Source of the DNA: Natronomonas halophila
GTDB lineage: Archaea > Halobacteriota > Halobacteria > Halobacteriales > Haloarculaceae
Assembly: GCF_013391085.1 (NCBI RefSeq)
Contig: NZ_CP058334.1
Coordinates: 2,232,001 to 2,296,000, forward strand
Length of the DNA stretch: 64,000 bases
Direction of reading: 5' to 3'
The first letter of the stretch is position 1; each line of letters opens with the position of its first letter. The notes beneath the pieces are model-generated. The model saw only the letters and a list, made by a program, of their open reading frames with translations, searched no databases and had not been told where the DNA came from. A program made the translations under genes and the position numbers. Below, piece after piece: positions 35,572-43,266 of the stretch.

Positions 35572-35658
35572 GGTGCGCCTTCGGCGCACCACTCGCGGCA
35601 AAAAAGTCCTCAGAACGCTCAGCGTTCTGATGGGCTGCGTCAGAGCGGAGCTCTGACG
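35572..35658. repeat. cluster of three GC-rich perfect hairpins
   Basis: In the spacer 35514-35721 three perfect inverted repeats follow each other. Their arms are 35572-35579/35583-35590 (8 bp), 35611-35619/35621-35629 (9 bp) and 35638-35646/35650-35658 (9 bp). A run of six A lies between the first two. The layout resembles the cluster at 16755-16920. No gene is seen in the spacer. Confidence 0.65.
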
Positions 35659-35721
35659 AACGTCGATGAAAAAGGCCGTCGGTGAAAGGCCTCGATCCGC
35701 TCGGCGTATGCTTCCCACCGT

Positions 35722-36897
35722 TTACGGTTCGGCCGTTTCCGGTGCGAACGTCACGTTCCGCGTGTACTGCATGCGGTCTGTCGTGTACGTCATCTCGACG
35801 GAGGTGCTGTAGACTGCAGTCGTAGTATACGGGTTACCATCATCTGGACTGTCATGATAGAGTTCGTTGCTAGTCAGGCTGTCCACGCCCAACAGTTCTA
35901 AGAGATAATCACCAACATCGTCCAATTCGTTTTCAAGATAGGTGCCATATCTGTCCTCTAGGTCGTTCCGAAATTCCGACTCTGGTTCATCAGATATGAA
36001 GCTATACCGCCCCTTGACTTCGTCACCTCCAGCGTAGTATATATCCTGTGAGTCACCGCTGGTCGCGTTCTGTAACGCGCGGCAAGGAACCTTCCCGTTC
36101 TTCCCTACTAGTTCGCCTGCAGTCAATCCTACGGTGACATTCGTTCCATGAGCAGAACAAACGTCGACTGACTCTCTGACGACTCCATCGTATTTAGCAA
36201 CGATTGTCCTCACGGAATTGTTGGATTCGTCATTAAACATATATATACGCCAGACTTCGTCATCCGTTTCGTCATTATCTATCTCAACCCAGAACGAACT
36301 GCTCCCAGAGATAACCCATGATCCAAACGGATCCTCTAAGTAGTCCAGGAGGTCTGCGTTTGTCTCCTCCAGTTCAGTTCTATCGACCGTCATCTCGAAC
36401 GATCGAATATCAGTGTCCTCAGCAACCATCCAGTTCTTTTTGTCTCCAAGTCCCAGAAGATCTATTCTGAAACCATCAGTTAGAAAATCAGAAACTTCGT
36501 CTAATAGCGTCGATTCGGCCGGCATAAAATGCCCGTAGCCGTCCTGCGATACCCGCGTCCCGTTCTGCATCCCCGTCACCTCGGTTGACATGTATTGGCC
36601 GTTTTGAGCACTGATATTCGCCTGTCGATGTTTCCACTCGGAGACGTTCCGTTGGATCATCGCTCGTCGCGGGCCGTAGTCGGCCGTATCGTTGTGGTAA
36701 TTCGCAGTCCGCATCGACGCCGAGAGGCGATTGACCGTCGTCGGGTCATCGGTGAACGGTTCCATGGAGCCGCCGGCCTCCCGCGTCGAGAGGTTCTGGG
36801 CATAAATACCGCTGTTGAGGATGAGGGCCAGTCCGACGAAGAGAATTGCCAGTAGTAACGCCGTGATTATCAGTAACTGACCCCGGTCTCGTTTCAC
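35722..36897 (-). CDS. surface protein with N-terminal anchor (DUF7261-like)
   Basis: A protein of 391 residues from the GTG at 36897. The N-terminus KRDRGQLLIITALLLAIL continues into an anchor helix and a Ser/Thr-rich extracytoplasmic domain with many Asn-x-Ser/Thr sites. This layout recalls the pilus-assembly-associated DUF7261 group of haloarchaea, but its usual pilin partners are absent. TATTTATG (36934-36940) places transcription start near 36910, so the ATG at 36933 cannot be used and GTG is preferred. The coding sequence is clearly less GC-rich than its neighbours, which suggests transfer or rapid evolution. It may be a cell-surface or secretion component. Confidence 0.65.
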   Translation of the reverse strand: MKRDRGQLLIITALLLAILFVGLALILNSGIYAQNLSTREAGGSMEPFTDDPTTVNRLSASMRTANYHNDTADYGPRRAMIQRNVSEWKHRQANISAQNGQYMSTEVTGMQNGTRVSQDGYGHFMPAESTLLDEVSDFLTDGFRIDLLGLGDKKNWMVAEDTDIRSFEMTVDRTELEETNADLLDYLEDPFGSWVISGSSSFWVEIDNDETDDEVWRIYMFNDESNNSVRTIVAKYDGVVRESVDVCSAHGTNVTVGLTAGELVGKNGKVPCRALQNATSGDSQDIYYAGGDEVKGRYSFISDEPESEFRNDLEDRYGTYLENELDDVGDYLLELLGVDSLTSNELYHDSPDDGNPYTTTAVYSTSVEMTYTTDRMQYTRNVTFAPETAEP

Positions 36898-36933
36898 ACA
36901 GGCCACCCCGATGGAGCATTGTGGGCATGACAC

Positions 36934-36940
36934 ATAAATA
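36934..36940 (-). promoter_or_regulatory. TATA box of the surface-protein gene
   Basis: TATTTAT on the minus strand lies about 40 bases before the GTG at 36897, predicting a leader of about a dozen bases. It overlaps the rejected ATG at 36933. Confidence 0.45.
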
Positions 36941-36963
36941 CCGAGATGGGCTCAAAACTCGAT

Positions 36964-39468
36964 TCAGTCGGCCGCAGCGCCCGCGTTGGCCTCTGCCTGC
37001 CACTCGCGGATGCGGTCCTCGGAGACGCCCTGGACCTCGCCAGCGACCGTGGCGGCGTCGACCGTCCGGAGGTCGTCAAGCGATTCGACACCGGCATCGG
37101 CCAGTTTCTCGGCGGTCTTCGCGCCGATACCGTCGAGGTCCTCGATTTCGGAAGCGGCCTGCCGCTCCTGATATTCGGCGTAGTTACAGATGGGACAGCC
37201 GAGTTCCCACGGGTCGTCGTCGTCCTCGCCGTCGACGATTTCCAGATGCGGCAGGTCGTGTTCCTCGCAGCGGTCGGGCGTGACGACGATATCGCCGCGC
37301 CGGGGCAACGGCAGGGAGTACTCACAGTCGGGATAGCGCGTACAGCCGACCAGCCGCGAGCCCGAGCGGAGTTGCTTGATAGCCAACTCCCCGCCGTGCT
37401 CGTCGCCGCAGTCGGGACAGGCGCCGATAATCTCGTCTTCGGCCTCGTCTGCCTCCTCGGCCTTACAGCGCGGACAGCCGTGGACGAACGTGTTGCGCCC
37501 CGCCAGCATCTTGACCTTCCGGAGGCCGTGTTCCTCGCATTCCTCGTCGAGGACGGTCGGTTCGCCCTGATTCGGCAGCGGGAGGGTGTACTTGCAGTCG
37601 GGGAAGCCGTCACAGCCGACGAAATACGACCCACGCCGGGAGCGGCGGACGAGCAGGTCCTCGCCGCAGTCGGGACACGGCCCGAGCGTCTTGTCGGCCT
37701 TCATCGAATCCCGGAGGTGCTCGCCGATTTCCTCCCGGGAGTCGTGGAGTTCCTCGAAAATCTTTCCCAGCATCTCGCGGGACTCCTCGGTCACCTCGTC
37801 GTAGTCCTTCTCGCCTTCGGCGATGGCGCGCATGTCCTCCTCCAGTTGCGCGGTCATCTCCTCGTCGACGATGCGGTCGGCGAAGGCCTCGGCGGCCTCG
37901 ACGACGGCCATCGCGAGTTTCGTCGGCCGCGGCGGGTCGCTCTCGATGTAGCCGCGGTCGTAGAGCTTCTGGAGGGTGTTGTGCCGTGTCGCCTTCGTCC
38001 CGAGGCCGAGGTCCTCCATCGTCTCGATGAGTCGCGACTGGCCACGGCGACGGGGCGGTTGGGTCTGCTTGGCCTCGATTTCGACGTCGTCGATGCCGAG
38101 CGGTTCGCCCTCCTCGACGTCGGGGACGATGTTCTCGGAACTGGAGGCGTAGGGGTAGACGTCGAGGTAGCCGGCTTCAAGCAGGCGTTTGCCGTTGGCC
38201 TTCAGCAGCGCGCCGTTGGCGTCGGCGACCACCTTGAGGTGTTCCCATTTGGCGGGTTCGGCGACGGTGGCGAAGAAGCGCCGGACGACGAGTTCGTAGA
38301 CCTCCCACTCGTCGTCCGAGAGGTCCTGTTTCCCCGGAATCTCGCCGGTCGGGTGAATCGGCGGGTGGTCGGTCGTCTCCTCGTCGCCCGAGGTAGGTTC
38401 GATGGCCTCGGCTTCGAGCAGGTCCTCGGCGTCGTCGCCGAAGGGATGGTGGCCGACGAAGTCCTCCAGCAGTTCCTCGGGGTCGAGGTCGTCGGGATAG
38501 ACGGTGTTGTCCGTCCGGGGGTAGGTGATGTACCCGGCCGTGTAGAGCTCCTCGGCGACGCTCATGGCCTTCTGGGCCGAGAGACCGAGCGAGCCGGCCG
38601 CACGGATATACTGGGTGGTGTTGAACGGCTCCGGCGGGTCGTCGGTGCGGGTGCGGCGGCGGACCGAATCGACGACGGCCTCGCCGGCGCCCTGCAGGCG
38701 CTCGAAGGCATCGTCGGCGTCGTCTTCGTCCCAGACGCGTTCCTGTTCCTTGCCGTCTTCCTTGTAGAAATACTGGGCCTCGAAGGGCGTCTGGTCCTTC
38801 TGGAGTTCGGCGAACAGTTCCCAGTAGTCGTCGGGGTCGAAGGCCTGAATCTCGCGTTCGCGCTCGACGATGAGCCGCAGGGTCGGCGACTGCACCCGCC
38901 CGACCGAGATGAAGTCGTCGCCGAGTTGTTTCGCAGAGAGCGAGAGGAACCGCGTCAGGGCGGCGCCCCACAGCAGGTCGATGACCTGTCGGGCCTCGCC
39001 GGCCGCGGCGAGGTCGAAATCCAGTTCGTCGGGGTTGCCGAAGGCGTTCTTCACCTCGTTTTCCGTAATCGAGGAGAAGCGCACCCGCTGGATGGGGATG
39101 TCAGCGACCTCGTCGATGAGTTCGTAGGCCTCCTTGCCGATGAGTTCGCCCTCGCGGTCGTAGTCCGTCGCGATGACGGCCTCGTCGGCGTCCCTGGCCA
39201 ACTGCTGGAGGGTGCGGACGATGTTTTCCTGGGTGGGCGTCTTCACGACGTCGGCGTCGACCAACTCGACCGGCTGGACGTCCCGCCAGTCCGAATACTC
39301 CGAGGGGAAGTCCACGCCGACGACGTGGCCGGAGAGGCCGACACACCGCTTGTCGCCCCAGCGATACACGTTGACGCCGTTGCGCCGATTCGCGGACGCG
39401 CCGCCGTCGGAGAGTATCTCCGCGATGCGACGGGCGGCGTTGTCCTTCTCGGTGACGATGAGTTCCAC
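36964..39468 (-). CDS. topA: DNA topoisomerase I (type IA)
   Basis: An 834-residue enzyme that relaxes negative supercoils. The TOPRIM domain starts with VELIVTEKDNAARRIAEIL, and the acidic motif ATDYDREGE is visible. The catalytic Tyr316 sits in YITYPRTDN. The C-terminal part has several Cys4 zinc ribbons (for example CPDCGEDLLVRRSRRGSYFVGC and further CxxC pairs) and ends in a helix-hairpin-helix DNA-binding domain (LDGIGAKTAEKLADAGVE). The start is a GTG at 39468 because the conserved N-terminus begins there; upstream codons do not match the family. It is monocistronic. Confidence 0.95.
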   Translation of the reverse strand: MELIVTEKDNAARRIAEILSDGGASANRRNGVNVYRWGDKRCVGLSGHVVGVDFPSEYSDWRDVQPVELVDADVVKTPTQENIVRTLQQLARDADEAVIATDYDREGELIGKEAYELIDEVADIPIQRVRFSSITENEVKNAFGNPDELDFDLAAAGEARQVIDLLWGAALTRFLSLSAKQLGDDFISVGRVQSPTLRLIVEREREIQAFDPDDYWELFAELQKDQTPFEAQYFYKEDGKEQERVWDEDDADDAFERLQGAGEAVVDSVRRRTRTDDPPEPFNTTQYIRAAGSLGLSAQKAMSVAEELYTAGYITYPRTDNTVYPDDLDPEELLEDFVGHHPFGDDAEDLLEAEAIEPTSGDEETTDHPPIHPTGEIPGKQDLSDDEWEVYELVVRRFFATVAEPAKWEHLKVVADANGALLKANGKRLLEAGYLDVYPYASSSENIVPDVEEGEPLGIDDVEIEAKQTQPPRRRGQSRLIETMEDLGLGTKATRHNTLQKLYDRGYIESDPPRPTKLAMAVVEAAEAFADRIVDEEMTAQLEEDMRAIAEGEKDYDEVTEESREMLGKIFEELHDSREEIGEHLRDSMKADKTLGPCPDCGEDLLVRRSRRGSYFVGCDGFPDCKYTLPLPNQGEPTVLDEECEEHGLRKVKMLAGRNTFVHGCPRCKAEEADEAEDEIIGACPDCGDEHGGELAIKQLRSGSRLVGCTRYPDCEYSLPLPRRGDIVVTPDRCEEHDLPHLEIVDGEDDDDPWELGCPICNYAEYQERQAASEIEDLDGIGAKTAEKLADAGVESLDDLRTVDAATVAGEVQGVSEDRIREWQAEANAGAAAD

Positions 39469-39658
39469 GTTGGGGCAGTCTACGCCGACACCCGTTTTCA
39501 ACCTTTCGTCGCAAACGCCGGAAAACCGCCATAGGGCACGCCTGCGGGCGTATGAGCGCGTTCGAGCGAGCGCCCGCGCGCACGGTGGTGGCCCCACCGC
39601 CGGCCGCCCCGCTGTCGGCTTTCGGCACGCTCTTGGCTACCCAGTCCCGAGCGCGTGT

Positions 39659-40258
39659 ATGGAGGAAGCCACCGCCCGGAAACTCCGTTTTCTGACCCTG
39701 CAGGTCGTCGGCGCCGTCGCCGTCGTCCACTTCGTCGTCGGTGTCTCGGAACTCGCTCGCTTCAACCGGGCGGGCCTGCTCGGGGAGTACTTCTTCGGCG
39801 GGCAAGCCCTCGTTCAGCCCGAACCGTGGCTCTTCGTGCTCTCGTCGGTGGCGATTCTGGCCGGCATCGGCGCCGTCGCGGCCGGCTATCTCGACTTCCG
39901 CCGGGCGTACGTCCTCGGTATCGCGGCGATGGCTGTCTACGTCCTCGGATGGTTCGCGTGGCACACCGTGCTGGGCCACGGTGCCGGTGGGGGCCCTGCC
40001 GCCGCACCCGGTGGGAACGATTCGGCCCACCCCGGCCTGCTCGGCGTCCTCATCAGCCACTACGTCGAACCGCTGGTCGGTATCTTCACGGGCGCCGACC
40101 AGCCCGGTCGCGTGACCCTCGCAGTGCTCTCGAAGACGCTCGAAGTCGTCGCACTCGCGCTGCTGGCGACGCTTCTGGCGTTCGACCCGCGCGTTGAAGA
40201 CCCGGAGAACCCGGTTGCCGGCATGAGCGGCGATACGAGCGAGCACACCGAGAGATAA
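39659..40258 (+). CDS. haloarchaeal membrane protein of unknown function
   Basis: A 199-residue protein with about five helices. The N-terminal helix follows EATARKLRFL, and later helices include EPWLFVLSSVAILAGIGAVA and RRAYVLGIAAMAVYVLGWFA. Conserved-looking His residues occur in AWHTVLGHGAGGGP and ISHYVEPLVG, which might bind a metal or haem, but no known motif fits. The start ATG at 39659 follows the position where coding-type sequence begins; the frame is open far upstream only because it mirrors topA. It is divergent from topA and followed by the low-GC cassette. Confidence 0.65.
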   Translation: MEEATARKLRFLTLQVVGAVAVVHFVVGVSELARFNRAGLLGEYFFGGQALVQPEPWLFVLSSVAILAGIGAVAAGYLDFRRAYVLGIAAMAVYVLGWFAWHTVLGHGAGGGPAAAPGGNDSAHPGLLGVLISHYVEPLVGIFTGADQPGRVTLAVLSKTLEVVALALLATLLAFDPRVEDPENPVAGMSGDTSEHTER

Positions 40259-40396
40259 CCCCTTCGCAGGCGGCATTTTCCCCGACTGGACGTACTGTGT
40301 GGAATGATGAATTATTGAAAAGAAGGTGGACTACAGTGAATAGAGTACGCAAATATCGGAGGAAGATTTTTTCGTTAGTCTACTTATTTGAGGTAT

Positions 40397-40909
40397 ATGG
40401 GTATCGGTAATCCAATAGGGAGACAAGTCCTCGACCTCGTTGACCAATGGATTCCTTCAGCGGTACATGGTCACGAAAGAGAATATCAATCTGAACTTCA
40501 GGACTACCTCGACGAGGCTCTTAATCAGCAGTCTGGTGGACTCGGATTGAGTGCTGGCGGTGGCAGCCACGTCGTCAGTACGGAGCGGGGAACTTCGTAT
40601 GGAGACGTAGTGGTAGATGATGAAGTTGGAATCGAACTGAAACGCGACTTCACGAACTCCCAGAAAAAGAAGCTACGTGGCCAGTTGGAGGACTACGCAG
40701 ACAATTACGATTACGTCATTGCCTGTGCTTGTGGCATTGAGGATATGGATGGTTGGAGGGAGTTGGAGAACAAGTTCATCGACAGTAACCGGGGGATGAT
40801 GGACATGACCCAATTCGCTTTCGTGATTAAACGGCGTGAAGATATGGGCAAAAACCCCGATTCTAGAGGTAACGGTGGAGGGCTCTTCGGCGGTGATGGA
40901 CTTTTCTAA
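40397..40909 (+). CDS. candidate PD-(D/E)XK nuclease-fold protein
   Basis: A 170-residue soluble protein of unrecognised family. Residues 69-82 read GDVVVDDEVGIELK, with Asp70, nine residues, then Glu80-x-Lys82. This is the core pattern of PD-(D/E)XK nucleases, in which Asp, Glu and Lys bind the metal. A preceding helix with acidic residues (HEREYQSELQDYLDEAL) and a following QLEDYADNYDYVIACACG strand match the usual fold order. The C-terminus is Gly-rich (GNGGGLFGGDGLF). The coding sequence is clearly lower in GC than its flanks. The ATG at 40397 is preferred over the TTG at 40388. A small membrane protein starts one base after its stop. A defence or toxin-like role is possible; this is inference. 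Confidence 0.6.
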   Translation: MGIGNPIGRQVLDLVDQWIPSAVHGHEREYQSELQDYLDEALNQQSGGLGLSAGGGSHVVSTERGTSYGDVVVDDEVGIELKRDFTNSQKKKLRGQLEDYADNYDYVIACACGIEDMDGWRELENKFIDSNRGMMDMTQFAFVIKRREDMGKNPDSRGNGGGLFGGDGLF

Positions 40910-40910
40910 T

Positions 40911-41072
40911 ATGGCTGGTCAGGATGTAACTGCTCCGTTGGCAGTCGCCGGACTCACGATTGCTATTCTCCTAATTGCCCAACCGTTGAGTGGCACGTTG
41001 TGGGGCATCTCGCTGAATTTGGTCGGTGCTGGAATCGTAGCTATCGGGGGCCTGTCTGCTTTAGCGGCTTAA
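40911..41072 (+). CDS. small two-helix membrane peptide paired with the nuclease-like gene
   Basis: A 53-residue protein with two hydrophobic segments (LAVAGLTIAILLIAQPLS and ISLNLVGAGIVAIGGLSALAA). The ATG at 40911 is two bases after the TAA of the nuclease-like gene, so the two are co-transcribed and probably translated in tandem. An ATG at 40896 would add five residues and overlap. I know no family. In gene pairs of this kind the membrane peptide may be the effector or anchor for the nuclease. Confidence 0.5.
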   Translation: MAGQDVTAPLAVAGLTIAILLIAQPLSGTLWGISLNLVGAGIVAIGGLSALAA

Positions 41073-41236
41073 TTATCGGCGCCATCTACGAGGCGTAGTG
41101 TTGACTTTTGGGAAGAAAGCAGCCGGTAACGGTGACACTTAGGTTATCCACGGTTCGAACGGAGCGGTTCAAAGGCATCATTTATACCAACAATACGGTT
41201 CCGTCGGGCGGTGCGTGCTTCTCGCCGGGATTTATC
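41073..41236. other. low-GC spacer after the cassette
   Basis: No gene is seen. A TTTATACC element on the plus strand (about 41179) could start a short transcript towards the 3' end of gatB, but no ORF follows. Confidence 0.3.
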
Positions 41237-42727
41237 TCACTCGGCTAGTTCCTCACGAAGGAGTTCGTTGACCGTACCGGGGTCCGCGCTTCCGCCCGTC
41301 TTCTGCATGACCTGTCCGACGAGGAAGTTCAGCGCACCGTCCTCGCCTGCGTGGTAGTCCTCGACGGCGTCGGGGTTCTCCTCGATGGCCTCGGTGACGG
41401 CGGCGGCGACTTCGCCCTCGCCGGTCTTGCCGAGGTCCTCGTCCTCGACGATATCGTCGGGGGCCATCCCGTCGTCGAGCATCCGCCGGAGGACGATTTC
41501 CTCGGCGTTCTTGACGGTAATCTCGTCCTCGGCGACCAACTCGACGAGGCGGGCGAACTCGTCGAGGCGCTCCTCGACGTCGGTAATCTCCATGTCGCGG
41601 TAGTGGAGTTCGCCGAGCAGGTTGTCGGCGACCCACGTCGCGGCGAGTTGGGGGTCGAACGCCTCGGCGACGCGCTCGTAGAAGTCCGCGACCTGCTTCG
41701 TGGAGGTGAGTTTGGAGGCGTCCTCCGAATCGAGGCCGTACTCCTCGACGAAGCGCTCCCGTCGGGCGTCCGGCAGTTCCGGGATGTCGATGCGCTCCTT
41801 CCAGTCGGAGACGCGAAGCGGCGGCAGGTCGGCCTCACGGAAGTAGCGGTAGTCCTTCTCTTCCTCCTTGGAGCGCATCGAGACGGTGACGCCGCGGGAT
41901 TCGTCCCAGTGGCGGGTCTCCTGTTCGACCTCGCGGCCGCGCTGGATGGCGTTCTTCTGGCGAGTCTCCTCGTAGGCCAGCGCCTTCTCGGCGGCCTTGT
42001 GGCTGGAGATGTTCTTGACCTCAGTGCGGTTGGCGGATTCGAGGACGTCCTCGCTGATTTCGCCGCCGTCGCCGACTTTCTCGGCATCGACGATAGAGAG
42101 GTTGGCGTCGACGCGCAGCGAGCCGTCGCGGGTGACGTCGAAGACGCCGAGGTATTCGAGGACCTCGGTCAGTTTGGCGAGGAACGCGCGGGCCTCCTCG
42201 GCGCCGCGGAAGTCCGGCGCGGTGACGATTTCCATCAGGGGCGTGCCGGCGCGGTTGTAGTCGACCTTGGTGTAGTCGGCGGTGTCGATGGAGCCGCCGG
42301 CGTGCTGGAGGCTGCCGGGGTCCTCCTCGAGGTGGGCGCGTTCGATACCGACCGTCTTGGTCTCGCCTTCGACGCTGAACTCCAGCTCGCCGCCGTCACA
42401 GACGGGCGCGTCGTACTGGGTAATCTGGAAGTTCTTCGGCAGGTCAGGGTAGTAGTAGTTCTTCCGGTGGAACCGGGTCTCCTCGGGAATCTCCGAATCG
42501 AGCGCTTTGCCGACCTTGACGGCGGCTTCGACGGCGCCCTCGTTGAGGACGGGCAAGGCGCCCGGCAGGCCGAGACAGACCGGACAGGTCCGGGTGTTCG
42601 GTTCCTCGTCCTCGGCGGGGTCCGTCGAACAGCCACAGAAAATCTTCGTCTCCGTCTCGAGTTGGACGTGGACCTCCAGCCCGATGACGGCCGCGAGTTC
42701 GCGCGTCTCCGCGGTCTGTGCAGTCAT
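41237..42727 (-). CDS. gatB: Asp-tRNA(Asn)/Glu-tRNA(Gln) amidotransferase subunit B
   Basis: A 496-residue GatB. The N-terminal kinase-like part begins AAVIGLEVHVQLETETKIFCGC and includes TCPVCLGLPGALPVLNE; these Cys residues form the zinc site. FHRKNYYYPDLPKNFQITQYD is the family signature. The C-terminal YqeY-like helical tail (about residues 350-496) binds tRNA. It phosphorylates mischarged Asp-tRNA or Glu-tRNA so that GatA-derived ammonia can amidate it. GatA and GatC are not in the window. Together with the non-discriminating AspRS it implies indirect Asn-tRNA synthesis. Confidence 0.95.
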   Translation of the reverse strand: MTAQTAETRELAAVIGLEVHVQLETETKIFCGCSTDPAEDEEPNTRTCPVCLGLPGALPVLNEGAVEAAVKVGKALDSEIPEETRFHRKNYYYPDLPKNFQITQYDAPVCDGGELEFSVEGETKTVGIERAHLEEDPGSLQHAGGSIDTADYTKVDYNRAGTPLMEIVTAPDFRGAEEARAFLAKLTEVLEYLGVFDVTRDGSLRVDANLSIVDAEKVGDGGEISEDVLESANRTEVKNISSHKAAEKALAYEETRQKNAIQRGREVEQETRHWDESRGVTVSMRSKEEEKDYRYFREADLPPLRVSDWKERIDIPELPDARRERFVEEYGLDSEDASKLTSTKQVADFYERVAEAFDPQLAATWVADNLLGELHYRDMEITDVEERLDEFARLVELVAEDEITVKNAEEIVLRRMLDDGMAPDDIVEDEDLGKTGEGEVAAAVTEAIEENPDAVEDYHAGEDGALNFLVGQVMQKTGGSADPGTVNELLREELAE

Positions 42728-42911
42728 TGCTCGTTTGTTTTCGCGCGAACGCTTTAGCCTAACCCTTCGGTGGCCGAGGTCCCGTTGCTCGTTTCAGCAC
42801 CCACGAACCCCCGTCGGAACCTCGATACGAAACGGTGGGGCGACCGCATCACAACGGCGAGCGTCGCCCGATTTCGGATGTATCAGAACAGTTGTCAATG
42901 TCTGACGCACC

Positions 42912-42918
42912 TTTATAC
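42912..42918 (+). promoter_or_regulatory. TATA box of the coiled-coil gene upstream of smc
   Basis: TTTATAC is centred 27 bases before the ATG at 42942, marking the likely leaderless promoter of the DUF7518-smc-scpA unit. Confidence 0.6.
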
Positions 42919-42941
42919 GTTCGGGGGCGCGATTCGGTGGT

Positions 42942-43244
42942 ATGTCAGGGAACCGTGTGGAGGAGCTTGAGGCCAAGGTGCGCGAACTCGAAGCGACGAT
43001 CGATGGGCTGACCGACGAACTGGTCGAGACGAAGGAGCGACTGCAGGTTCTCGAAGAGGGCTCCGACGTGGATACGGACGTCCTCACGCGGGGCACCAGC
43101 AGCGCACAGTCGACGACGACCGAGCAGGCAACCGAGGCGACCGACGAAGAGGTCGAGGCGTCGGCCGACGAGGTTAACACCGACGAGGACGACGGAGAGG
43201 ATAACACGGACTCCGAGTCCGGCGACGATATCATCGTGGCCTGA
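42942..43244 (+). CDS. DUF7518-like short coiled-coil protein
   Basis: A 100-residue protein. The first 45 residues form a clear coiled coil (RVEELEAKVRELEATIDGL...) with regular Leu/Val heptads. The rest is an acidic, Thr/Ser-rich disordered tail. Proteins of this form often lie upstream of smc in haloarchaea; the function is unknown. The 22-base gap to smc suggests co-transcription. It could be an accessory or assembly factor for the SMC complex, but the sequence alone does not show this. Confidence 0.75.
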   Translation: MSGNRVEELEAKVRELEATIDGLTDELVETKERLQVLEEGSDVDTDVLTRGTSSAQSTTTEQATEATDEEVEASADEVNTDEDDGEDNTDSESGDDIIVA

Positions 43245-43266
43245 TTCGGGGCGCCACGAGCACCCC

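Noticed and set aside
41179-41186. TTTATACC as promoter of a further gene of the nuclease cassette
   Set aside because: No open frame follows before the convergent gatB gene.
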